Source of the DNA: Endocalyx cinctus
Lineage: Eukaryota > Ascomycota > Sordariomycetes > Amphisphaeriales > Apiosporaceae
Direction: 5' to 3'
Length of the DNA: 64,000 bases
NCBI GenBank assembly: GCA_001600455.1
Contig: BCKC01000002.1
Span: 3,672,171 to 3,736,170 of the forward strand
In this document: positions 35,261 to 44,241 of the stretch, in pieces
How the letters are laid out: the number at the start of each line of letters is the position of its first letter
Numbering within the stretch: position 1 is the first letter of the stretch
Program-made: the position numbers and the translations under genes
Notes under the pieces: model-generated
What the model was told of the DNA's origin: nothing
The model's input: only the letters and a program-made list of their open reading frames with translations
Database searches by the model: none

Positions 35261-36455
35261 ATGGAATCTGCTGCTGTTCAGAGCGAAGGGCTCGTCATCC
35301 CCGTAAGTTATTTTCTGTATACCCATAATCACGCGGCGACGTATAGAAAAACTCGGAGCGACTCACGCGATAAGGTGAATAGCTTATCGACTTCTCTGCT
35401 TTCCTAAACGGAAATCCGGAGCAGAGGAAAGAGACGGCCAAGGCCATCTTACACGGATTCCAAACAGCTGGTTTCATCTACTTAAAGGGCCTACCAATTA
35501 CTCCGGAATACCGCAAGCATGTCTTCGAGACGTCTGCTAAGCTCTTCCGTCTCCCCGAAGAGACGAAAATGTCTCACTGCTGGACTACGGCGGAAGCGAA
35601 CCGGGGTTACTCCGCTCCGGGCAGGGAAAAGACTACGCAGCTGACGGACCTGGCCGACGTCCAGAAGCTGAGGGATTCGGCCCCCGATATCAAGGAAAGC
35701 TGGGAGATCGGACGCGAAGGCGAGGAGGGCCACCCGAACCACTGGCCAGAGGAGCAAGGGGAGCTGGTCGGGTTCAAGAAGACGATGCTCGAGTTCCACG
35801 ACAAGTGCAAGGACCTGCACACCGAGGTGATGCGGGCCATCGCCGTCGGTCTCGGCATCGACGAGACCTGGTTCGACGGCTACACCGACGCCGGCGACAA
35901 CACCCTGCGCCTGCTGCACTACCCCGAGGTCAGCCGCAAGACCTTCACCATCAACCCGGGCGCCGTCCGCGCCGGCGCCCACAGCGATTACGGTTCCATC
36001 ACCCTGCTCTTCCAGGACCTGCGCGGCGGCCTCCAGGTCCAGAGCCCCTCGGGCGTCTTCGTCGACGCTACCCCGATCGAGGACACCTGCGTCGTCAACG
36101 CCGGCGACTTGCTCGCCAGGTGGAGCAACGATAACATCAAATCGACTATCCACCGCGTCGTCGAACCACCCTCCAAGGATGCCGACGTATACCCCGCTAG
36201 ATACAGCATCGCGTAAGTGAAATTTCTAAAAAATTCTCCACTTTGTATTTTTTTTTTTATTACCCCCCGCTCCCATTCATTTATGGTCGATATGTTATGA
36301 ACTAACGGTGTGCATAAAAAAGATACTTCTGCAACCCTAACTACAAGAGCCACATCGAAGCCATCCCGGGCACGTACGCTACCGAAAAGGATAGGAAGTA
36401 CGAAGGTATCAACAGCGGTGACTATCTCGTGCAGCGCTTGACCGCTACATATTAA
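35261..36455 (+). CDS. thymine-7-hydroxylase (Fe(II)/2-oxoglutarate dioxygenase)
   Basis: Three exons, 35261-35302, 35383-36212 and 36323-36455, give 334 residues, one more than I recall for the Neurospora enzyme. The enzyme oxidises the thymine methyl group in three steps (5-hydroxymethyl-, 5-formyl- and 5-carboxyuracil), each using O2 and 2-oxoglutarate. The iron ligands are H214 and D216 in GAHSDYGSITLLFQD and H271 in STIHRVVEPP; the 2-oxoglutarate arginine is probably R287 in ARYSIAYFCNPN, rebuilt across the last intron. Other strongly typical blocks are TTAEANRGYSAPGREK, SAPDIKESWEIGREG and the end KYEGINSGDYLVQRLTATY. The first exon (MESAAVQSEGLVIP) is only 42 nt and joins LIDFSAFLNG. 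The product is the substrate of the decarboxylase encoded by the divergent neighbour. The match to characterised thymine-7-hydroxylase is close enough to exclude other dioxygenases such as isopenicillin N synthase-like enzymes. Confidence 0.95.
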
Positions 36456-37237
36456 AAAAAAGGGAGTATAAGTAGATTCTTTTTTCTTTTTGTATTTAAA
36501 AGACTGGCGTATCGTAGGTGAAGACGTTCATGACTTTCCGACTTTACGCAAAAATATGTAATTAAAATTGGGATAAAATTCGAGTGAAAATAAAAAATAA
36601 AAAACGATGATATACATACACCGAATCCTCAGGATTAGCCAAAGATACCTGCACACATTGCACACACATGCAGACATGGAATAATGAGCATGAACCCTAA
36701 CGCGCCTTAGTTGTCGTTAGTGGAGAGCGACCCCTAAATTTAGTGTTTCTTGCCCGCTGTAAACACGTCATGATAGAGGGGTAATGACCTGTGATATGGC
36801 GGTGTTGGGTATTGGCGGGCTGGCGGGGTACCAAGAGCCAAGTCATAAGCATCTAATTTCTAAATACCATCTATCGTCCGTTAAATACGTGTAGGTTTTA
36901 CATCAGGGATTAATATGTAGGTACTCGGCGGGGTACCTGAGCCACGCTGCCTTAAATCAGATTCAAGCCTGAGCCTGAGCCTACTCAGGACAGGACACTT
37001 AACTGATTAATGACTGAGGCGAGCCAGACTGCCAGAGTAAAAGCGGCAAATATGCTATCCCCAATTTGTGCTAAAAGAAGTCTATGTACATCATGGATGG
37101 ATATAAATCAAATAACATGCAGCATGAACCAACCAGGTACTTAATTTATAATACATCTTGAAATCCTCCTTCAATCATTTTTCCCTTCTTCAAACTTTGG
37201 CTCATAGAACTCCTTTGCTTCTCGATGGGGAAGCAAT
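36456..37237. other. spacer between hydroxylase and hydrolase genes
   Basis: 3' flank of the hydroxylase and promoter of the alpha/beta-hydrolase. No gene is supported. An upstream ATG at 37224, just before the hydrolase start, opens an overlapping frame. Confidence 0.5.
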
Positions 37238-38655
37238 ATGAAGAAGACACTGCTACTATGCTTCATTCATGGCTTCAAGGTAACTATAGTTCCCCAGATA
37301 GACAACTTTCTACAATTCAAACCAGCTGTTCTTGCTATTCTTCTTCTCGGCTCTGCTTACCATGATTGATGACGACGAGCTGTTCCTGAACTAATCCTCC
37401 AAACTACTCACAGGGCGGTGAAGACACCTTCGGCGCCAGGTCGGAATTCGCGCAGCACCTCGCCGCGCTGATCCAGGCCGAGCTGCCCAAGATCGAGGTG
37501 CGCGCCATCACCTACCCGAAATACGAGACGCGCGGGGACCTGTTCGAGTGCGTGTCACGGTTCCGGGACTGGCTCCTCGAGCGGGTCATCGACCTCGAGG
37601 TCGCCAACGGGACGCCCTCGCCCACGGTCGAGCCCTCGGTCCACGTCGTCCTGATCGGCCACTCGATGGGCGGCATCGTCGCGGCCGAGACCGTCATCGC
37701 TCTCGCCGCCGATAAACCGATCCCCACCAGCGAGGCCGCCGCCGCCGACGCGAGGCGCGACCGGCGCGCCGAGGACGACGAGAGGATCGATTTCAGCTCG
37801 CTCATGTTCCCTTGCGTCCGGGGCGTCCTCGCGTTCGATACCCCGTACCTCGGCATCTCCCCCGGCGTCGTCGCCCACGGCGCCGAGGGCCACTACAACA
37901 GCGCCGCCGCGGCCCTCTCGCAGATCAGCAGCGTGGCGGGGATGTTCGGCTGGGGCGCCGGCGCGGCGGAGCAGCGGAACGAAGGGCAGAAACCGATGCA
38001 GGCGCTACCGGCTCCCGAACCAGAAAATAATAGTAACAAGAATAAGAAGAGCGAAGGAAGTGGTGGTTGGGGAAGCTGGGGTACGATAGCCATGGTAGCC
38101 GGCGCGGCCGGGGCGATCGCGGCGGCGGGGAGCGCTGCGTACGTCAACCGCGAGCAGATCAACACGGGCTGGACCTGGGTCTCGTCGCACCTCGAGTTCG
38201 TCGGGTGCCTGGCGCGCGGCGAGGAGCTCAAGGCGCGCGTGCGCAACATGGTCCGGCTCCACCGCGAGCTCGGCGTCGGTTTCGCGAACCTGTACACCCG
38301 GCTCGGGCGCGGCGCCGCGTCCGGCGCGCCCAAGCAGATCGACGTCGTCGGCGCCGTCATGGGCAACGAGCGCACCTTCTGCAACCTGCCGTCCAAGGAG
38401 GTGGCCGGCTACTGGAAGGAGGCCGTGAACGAGAAGGCCGGGGATGAGACGGGCGCGCATATGAGTACGTCTTTGCCTTCCCTGTCTTGTGATAGTTATA
38501 CCCCCTTACTAATATCTACTCTTTTTCTAATTATAGCTATGTTTGAGGCAAGACAGAACCCTGGTTACGAACAATTATCTTATGACGCGAAGAACCTCAT
38601 CGTAAAATGGACGCGCAACGAGTGGTACGAGACGAGTAGTCACGAGCTTGCTTAG
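37238..38655 (+). CDS. alpha/beta-hydrolase, DUF676-like putative lipase/serine esterase
   Basis: Three exons, 37238-37279, 37414-38464 and 38537-38655, give 403 residues. The first exon encodes MKKTLLLCFIHGFK, and the oxyanion-region motif HGFKGGEDTFG is completed across the first intron. The nucleophile elbow is GHSMGG with Ser about residue 98. FDTPYLGISPG follows. A Gly/Ala-rich hydrophobic segment WGTIAMVAGAAGAIAAAGSAAYV (about 220-242) may be a membrane helix. The remainder (LVRLHRELGV-like, FCNLP, NPGYEQLSYDAKNLIVKW) is typical of a fungal family of unknown substrate. The asparagine- and lysine-rich linker before the helix is disordered. No signal peptide is evident. Lipase activity is likely from the fold but not proven. 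An overlapping upstream ATG lies 14 nt before the start in another frame and could lower translation. Confidence 0.85.
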
Positions 38656-39032
38656 AGTTATCATTATATTATATTTTATCATTACTATTCTTGAGTTGGA
38701 TAGAGCTTGGGACACGGATTGGGTTAATCGCCTTGGGTCGTTCTTCGTATAAAACGGGCTAGAGTTCTTGAACCTCGTATTATTGGGGTTTGGGTTTGAT
38801 AGGTGTTTATGTAAATTGATAACTTTTTTTTTGTCTATAACCTCATCCCGCACCTCTTTCTCTACTTTGTCATGTGTTATTGTTCTAGAATATGTTCTAT
38901 AGATATACAACTTCGAGGTTGTTATTTCAGATTTTATATGCCCGTGTATGCGTAAATTTCGGTCGTTTCTCCCGGCGACTTAAGGCTAATGTTTCGATCT
39001 TGAAGGGAGGAATCGCAGATATATAACGGTTT
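38656..39032. other. convergent 3' spacer
   Basis: 3' flanks of the hydrolase gene and phs1. AT-rich with no further feature seen. Confidence 0.5.
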
Positions 39033-39920
39033 TTATTGGGTGGCCTTCTCGTTCTTCGCCTTCATGGCCTTCATGACTTTTCGTCGTTGGGCCATCATAT
39101 GAGTGTAGAGGATATACGCGGCTATAATTTGGTTATTCAAGTCAGTTTTTCCAAACATTCTCAGAGAGAGTAAACGACCATCGAGGAAAGGGGGGAATAT
39201 CGATATCATGGGGTAGCAGAACTTACAAGGAGGATAAACACCCAAGACGTAACCCAACAAAGCGTAGGCGTAGAGGGGGCCGACCTGCGGATCGAGCTGC
39301 TCCCGGGCGGGCTCGACGGCCTTCCAGATGAGCCAGGCCTCGCTCGAGATGCCGAGGGGGTACAGGACGAAGAAGGCGTGGTACCGCAGCCAGTGCAGGG
39401 CCGAAGGTTCGAATCCCGACAGGGTCAGGGCGAAGTAGCTGTACCGGATCACCTCGGTCGAGCCCCAGGCGACCAGCATCGAGGAGTAGGCCGGGTTCGC
39501 GCCCAGCTCGGGGAAGATGCCCGTTATGCCCCACACGATCGCGTACCGGCTGAAGACTTGCATCAACGTCGTCATGAAGGGGGCTCGTACGACTCCTAAT
39601 TGAGAAAGATAAGAGACGTTAGTAATTTTTTTTTTTTTTTTTTTTTTAGAACCCACGCGTAGAAACGGAAGAAGGAAGAGGGTTAAAAACGAACCGAATA
39701 ACGAATGGAGCACCTCCATCCCGGCCAACGTCTGCGTCCACTTGCAGAATTCGCCCACGTTCGAGTACGCGGCCTCGTGGCCCTCGGTGAGGTTGATGAG
39801 CACGATCCGACCTAGGACCGCGGCCCAGAGCGCGGCGGAGACGGCATTGTAGAGGATCAGGTAGCCTGTCTTCAGGGGCGAAGGGGCCTTGGGTGTTTTC
39901 TTCTGTTTCGGATCGGACAT
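39033..39920 (-). CDS. phs1: very-long-chain (3R)-3-hydroxyacyl-CoA dehydratase
   Basis: Three exons on the minus strand, 39920-39695, 39595-39227 and 39121-39033, give 227 residues, the usual size. The enzyme is a multi-span ER membrane protein that carries out the third step of very-long-chain fatty acid elongation, needed for sphingolipids. Visible are several hydrophobic helices, GMEVLHSLFGVVRAPFMTTL (formed only after splicing), the conserved STEVIRYSYFAL and YPLGISSEAWL blocks that bear the family's catalytic Tyr and Glu, and a lysine-rich C-terminus (KVMKAMKAKNEKATQ), a likely ER retention signal. Intron 1 has donor GTTCGT and a TTACTAACG branch; intron 2 has GTAAGT and ends TTATAG. 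Both introns (99 and 105 nt) are multiples of three and free of stops, so the unspliced gene is also one open frame of 295 codons. The spliced form matches the family. Confidence 0.92.
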   Translation of the reverse strand: MSDPKQKKTPKAPSPLKTGYLILYNAVSAALWAAVLGRIVLINLTEGHEAAYSNVGEFCKWTQTLAGMEVLHSLFGSFLTLFLLPFLRVGSKKKKKKKITNVSYLSQLGVVRAPFMTTLMQVFSRYAIVWGITGIFPELGANPAYSSMLVAWGSTEVIRYSYFALTLSGFEPSALHWLRYHAFFVLYPLGISSEAWLIWKAVEPAREQLDPQVGPLYAYALLGYVLGVYPPCKFCYPMISIFPPFLDGRLLSLRMFGKTDLNNQIIAAYILYTHMMAQRRKVMKAMKAKNEKATQ

Positions 39921-40614
39921 TATTTTTCTTGTTCTTATTTTTTTAAGATCTTTTCAATTGAACTCCTTTTTTAATCGTGTTCTTGGACGAAAAGAAAACT
40001 TTCGAACTGTTGATGTCCTATTGTTGTGCTGGTTTACACGAAGCTAGTGACTGAGCTTTCTCTGTTGGGGAAAAAAAAAATAGCTATGATAGCCCTGGAG
40101 TGCGATTAATATCCCTGTGGACAGGGGGGTCTGTTCAATTCTTAGCTATGATTTGCTTGTGAAGAAAGTTCTGTAGCGTAGTGTTGGACCCCTACTCCCC
40201 ACTATAACTTTTCGTTGGGATTTCGCCTCAACTTCTACATCTACACTACTTGCGTTATGATCAGTAGAAAGGATGCTTCATAGAACTGCATGATTAGAAG
40301 AAACTTCTTTGTAATATCATAATTCATTTGTATTTCTATGTTCATGCTTAATGCTTTCTAACAGCGTCATCCTATCTATCCCCCATCATGAACGCACGCT
40401 GTGAGGACATCGTTGTTGTTGTTGTGATTTATGTTTTTTTGTGAGTTTTTCGGGCGTGATGATTTCTTGCCTGGTCATTTGCCCACCGTTCAGCAAGAAT
40501 CCGTCTATCTACGGCCTTCTTGCCTCCTTTCATCTGCCTCGAGATCATCCAGCGGCGAAGGCGTCCACGGACTACTCTTCTGAATAATCTATCTCTCTTT
40601 CGCCCCGAAAACTC
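39921..40614. other. spacer downstream of the DUF7918-like gene
   Basis: Promoter of phs1 at the left end and 3' flank of the next minus-strand gene at the right end. No gene is supported. Confidence 0.5.
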
Positions 40615-41287
40615 CTAAGCTGCTGCGAAATCCTTCTCCGCTGTTTTTTTTTTTTTTTATCCTGTCAGTACGGGGCAAAAGCAAGCATACAAAGATGAGA
40701 CAATATTCGGCATTCAAGCTCGGGAAAGCGGTAATGCAAGAAAAAGTCTTACTTAGGGTACCGTAGTTGAAAATGAATATCGCTTCCTGTACGGGAGAAG
40801 AAACCATGCCGGCTCTCTTTGAGTAGTATATGACGTGTACTCGCATGACACCCAGCAATCTGGAATCGACGCGGCTGCTGGGTTGACGCTTATTGAAAGC
40901 ACAATGTCTCATGACCGGCTTGTTGGTTTTCGGGTGGAGAATTAGGTCCGAGTACTGGTTCATTATCCTCGAGCATATTCCAGCTTCCCCGTGCACGTCG
41001 GACGGCTTAATCATCATGTAGCTGACGGCTTCTTCGTTGATCATCAGATCGACCAAAAGGGTATCCTCGCGGCTGTGCCAGCGGAAGTTATCCGTCACCG
41101 ACACCCGGACGGAAAACTCTTCGCCTTCGCCGTCCGTGTGGACGTAGTAGGGCTCCGTCGTCACCTTGGGCCGCCTTGTGGATTTTGCGTTCGGTTTCGC
41201 GCGAGGAAAAAGATGGTGCTCGTATAGTGGCACGTTGTCGACTTCTATGTTCACAAAGAGGCCGCCCCAGGAAGGTATTATCGCCAT
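40615..41287 (-). CDS. DUF7918-like fungal protein of unknown function
   Basis: Start ATG at 41287 (MAIIPSWGGLFVNIEVDNVPL). The preferred model has two exons, 41287-40753 and 40640-40615, giving 186 residues that end FNYGTLTEKDFAAA; donor GTAAGA, acceptor AACAG after an A run. Without splicing the frame runs to 40589 and gives 232 residues with an unlikely tail. The N-terminal strand pattern GGLFVNIEVDNVPLYEH, a middle part with YMMIKPSDVHG, and the end VDSRLLGVMRVHVIYY followed by FIFNY resemble the DUF7918 domain that is common and lineage-expanded in fungi. Its function is unknown. It has no signal peptide or membrane helix. An in-frame ATG upstream at 41392 would add a hydrophobic lead but lacks family support. 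The family call is from pattern memory and moderately secure. Confidence 0.6.
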
Positions 41288-42083
41288 CACGAAGGAAGAT
41301 CTCTGCCGTGTGTGGACTTGTAGCAGGGTGGGCGAGCTAGAAAACGATAAAAGTATCCATGAATTATTGATGAACAGGTAACATTTGTCCAAAAGTATAT
41401 TTCGTTAGGTGATAATCTTTTTCTACTTTTTATTTCAAAACATATGCGGATAGAGGGTGTAAAAAATCAAGGATGATGAAGGCGACCCGTTTTCTTTAAG
41501 GGGAGGGAGGAGACAAAAAAAGTCTAGCTGTAGATTCGAACTATGATAGTTCCTGTGAGCTGCCTTTCCCTTGTAGGAGAGACGCATTCGTTGTTTCCTT
41601 ACAGATGACAACACCTTCACTCTTCAGTCACTATCATAGTTCGCAAGCAGGCTCTACAGAAGCTAAAGGTACCTCGAATGAGAGCTTTTACGAAAAAAAC
41701 AATACATAAATCACCTGAGCACTAAGGTTCAACCTTGGGGAAAAAGTAGGATAAGGAAGTGATATATTGAGTGGTAGCTAAATACATGAAAATACTACTC
41801 TCAGACAACTCCTTACGGATGTTTTCGTTGATACTGGCGTATGATACTTAAAAGTATTTAAACCCAGTAATCCATTATCTCCAAGAAAAAATCATCTTCA
41901 ACAAATGAAAGAAAGGGTTGAGGACCCAATAGAAATACAGGGACCATGTCAAAATAACAGGATTTTTTTTCACTCATTTCACTCTCATTCCTTTACCTAG
42001 AATGATCGTCTCTCCTCCCTCGCTGTTTCCTCACAAATGGAATGAGTAGTTAGCATAGCACGACAATACCCAGTCGACGACAA
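41288..42083. other. spacer in accessory-gene region
   Basis: Upstream of the DUF7918-like gene and downstream of the orphan gene. A short frame at 41435-41620 has no family features. The sequence CTATGATAGTT near 41541 recurs inverted as ACTATCATAGT near 41630. Nothing else is supported. Confidence 0.45.
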
Positions 42084-42911
42084 CTAATATCCTCTCGTCG
42101 CGGTCCGAAACTCGTCCGTGTGCCGGGTGATATTAAAGGAGGCGTGAGCGCACATCAGCTCGGAAAAGGAGGCAGCGTCGACGCCGCGAGGAAACAGCGC
42201 CTGGGCTCCGCTTACGGAGGCGTGTCGATAGTGGTCTGCCGATGCCGTAGGGGCGGCCGCGTCCCAAATTCTAGGCGGAGAAGTGATGCTCTTGCTGGCG
42301 TTAGGGTCACGTCTGCTATCGGCGACGACGAGTTCTTCGGGCGGTAAGACGCTGGGTGCGGGCATATCCCGAGAAGAATCCGTGCTGGTCCTGCTGGCGT
42401 TAGGATCACGTCTTCCGTCGTGAACGTTATCTCTAGCGAACGGCGATTCGACGGGCGACGAGACTTCCCGGGAAGCAGAAGCGGGAGTTATGCTAATGTT
42501 ATTAAAACGTCTACCGTCGGCGACGACGAGTTGCTCGGGCGGCGAAACGGTAGGCGTGATGGTAACGACGGTCGCCGTCGGCGTCGCTTCTTGCCTCATA
42601 ACCGGCCCGTGGCTGACGTTGCCGTTTTTATTCCAGAGCACCTCGTCCGTCGGAAAGCTGTCGAAGGCGGCGCTGCTGCTACTGCTGTACACGGCGGCGG
42701 TGGAGGAAATGTTGCGCTCTCCGCAGTGGTAAGGGGTGAAATAGCTCGTAGGCGTGAGCGAGGTAACGGGAGAGAAAGAGGCGGCGGTGGAGGAGATGTT
42801 ACGCTCCCCGCAGTGGTAAGGGGTAAAATAGTTCGTAGGCGTGAGCGAGGTAGCTCGCCCGAGGCCGAGGCCGCCGAAGAAGGCGTGGGATGTGATCGCT
42901 TGCATGTTCAT
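42084..42911 (-). CDS. orphan protein built of internal repeats
   Basis: A 275-residue single-exon frame that I do not recognise. Two nearly identical 24-residue units (SLTPT-S/N-YFTPYHCGERN... ending ISSTAA) lie at the N-terminus, separated by five residues. The C-terminal half has three imperfect copies of a second motif, of the type PPEELVVADSRRDPNAS (the third copy is the shorter HDGRRDPNAS). The protein is rich in Ser, Thr, Ala and Pro, with several N-x-S/T sites and few strong hydrophobics. There is no signal peptide, membrane helix or known domain. The frame is long for chance, and four of the five base differences between the two 72-nt units appear silent, which argues that it is translated. 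GC content is high compared with the flanks. It could be a lineage-specific or fast-evolving gene; alternatives include a longer spliced gene of which this is the main exon. Confidence 0.6.
   Translation of the reverse strand: MNMQAITSHAFFGGLGLGRATSLTPTNYFTPYHCGERNISSTAASFSPVTSLTPTSYFTPYHCGERNISSTAAVYSSSSSAAFDSFPTDEVLWNKNGNVSHGPVMRQEATPTATVVTITPTVSPPEQLVVADGRRFNNISITPASASREVSSPVESPFARDNVHDGRRDPNASRTSTDSSRDMPAPSVLPPEELVVADSRRDPNASKSITSPPRIWDAAAPTASADHYRHASVSGAQALFPRGVDAASFSELMCAHASFNITRHTDEFRTATRGY
42694..42852. repeat. two 72-nt direct repeats with a 15-nt spacer
   Basis: Units at 42694-42765 and 42781-42852 differ at five positions only, all transitions. They encode the duplicated 24-residue block of the orphan protein; one difference changes Ser to Asn and the others look silent. 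Confidence 0.93.
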
Positions 42912-43331
42912 TTTTATAAGAGTTAAATAAAGCTCTACACAGGGTAGATATAGTTGAAGCCTTTAAAGTGTTTCTGTAAACTAACTAGAATATGAGTGTT
43001 GCTGTTTTAGTTTTGATGTTGAGGAAGGAAAGATTTCAAATTTTCAAGGACCTGTTTCGACTGATTTTATAGATAACTGAGTTGGTTGGAACCAGAAGAT
43101 CACGGTTTGTCATTTTCTATTGAAAAGTCTACCAGTGCATGAGTTTTTCTCTTTCCCTCGTTAATGGAAACCTCGACGTACTGGTTGAGTCACGGTTGTG
43201 ATGAGGTAAATTTTTATTGTATATTCGTCACAATATACCGTACCAACGTTTTCGGCAGAAAAAAAATCACCAAAACTAAAATTCAATCATCTAAAACCTC
43301 GGACGAAAGATCCCACCAACCTACAGACTAT
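42912..43331. other. spacer between orphan and DUF1349 genes
   Basis: Promoter region of the orphan gene and 3' flank of the DUF1349 gene. Nothing else is seen. Confidence 0.5.
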
Positions 43332-44241
43332 TTAAGAAGACCGACGCACCACAAACTCCTTAAACTCAACCTCGAGCTCCTTCTCCCCGACGATATCCTC
43401 CGCCTTAGCCGGCCTCGCGGCCAGCGGGCTCACATCCAAAACCCAATTCTCCTTCCCCTCCTCCAAGACCCAGCAGATCTCCCTGAGCGGAATCTTCTTC
43501 TCTCCTGCTCCCGCTCCTCCTCCCGTCTCCGGAAGCACGCGGTAGACCCAGAGGCTATCGCCGTGGACGTCCTTCTCGCGCACGATCTCGATCGTCACCG
43601 CCCCCGACGCCGTTTCGGAAACGGGAGGGACCGCCGGGGAGACGCTCCAGTCGGCGAACCGCTCGCAGGTCACCGTGCTGAGCATGGGCTCGCCCGTGTA
43701 GAACTCGATGCCGGTTTTGATCCAGTGGGCCGGCGAGGACGACGTTTCAGTAGAGGAGGGGGAGGAAGAGGGCCGAGGTACGAGTAGGAGCCCGGCTTGG
43801 TCGTACAGGCACGTCCAGTCCGCGGCGAAGGTCGCGCGGGCGGAGACGAACTCGTTGAGCGGAACCGTGGTTGTGTGCGAGATGGGCACTGCGGGAAAAA
43901 ATAAATTTGTTGCTCGTGGATTAGTTTTGCGGTGGTAGTGAGGGGGTATTAGGATGAAAAAAAATATGTAGCAAGCCATAGTACAATTTCCCCCGAGTTG
44001 GCGTTTGTCATATAAACAGCAATGAACGGGTGACGAAGAACGAAGTCCCGGAAAAGGGGAAGAAAAAAAAAACCCTCGTGAAATGACCAGACGTTACGCA
44101 CACTACCGACACTATAGGGGTCCAAAAAAGTAACGGCGGAAACTTACCGGTCCATATATCCGTGGTTGGCGGCTTTCTCCAGATGTCCGTGCTGGGGCCG
44201 GCCCGGAGCTTGAAGTCCTTCAAGACAGTATCACAAACCAT
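43332..44241 (-). CDS. DUF1349 family protein (concanavalin A-like fold)
   Basis: Two exons, 44241-44148 and 43888-43332, give 216 residues, the usual length. The N-terminus has FKLRAGPSTDIWRKPPTTDIW, then VPISHTTTVPLNEFVSARATF after the intron. The core includes ADWTCLYDQAGLLLV, WIKTGIEFYTGEPMLSTV, CERFADWSVSP and the C-terminal strands VTIEIVREKD, DSLWVYRV and IPLREICWVLE, all typical of DUF1349. The fold is a beta-sandwich related to concanavalin A-like lectins/glucanases; yeast members are small cytosolic proteins linked to carbohydrate metabolism by name only. Biochemical function is unknown. The intron is 259 nt with donor GTAAGT and acceptor CCGCAG. An in-frame upstream ATG at 44316 would add a Phe-rich stretch coded by a homopolymer and is not favoured. 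Confidence 0.85.

Noticed and set aside
39400..39430. GGTTCGAATCCCG, a tRNA T-loop-like string
   Set aside because: It lies inside the phs1 exon coding SGFEPSALHW, and no acceptor stem or anticodon arm surrounds it.
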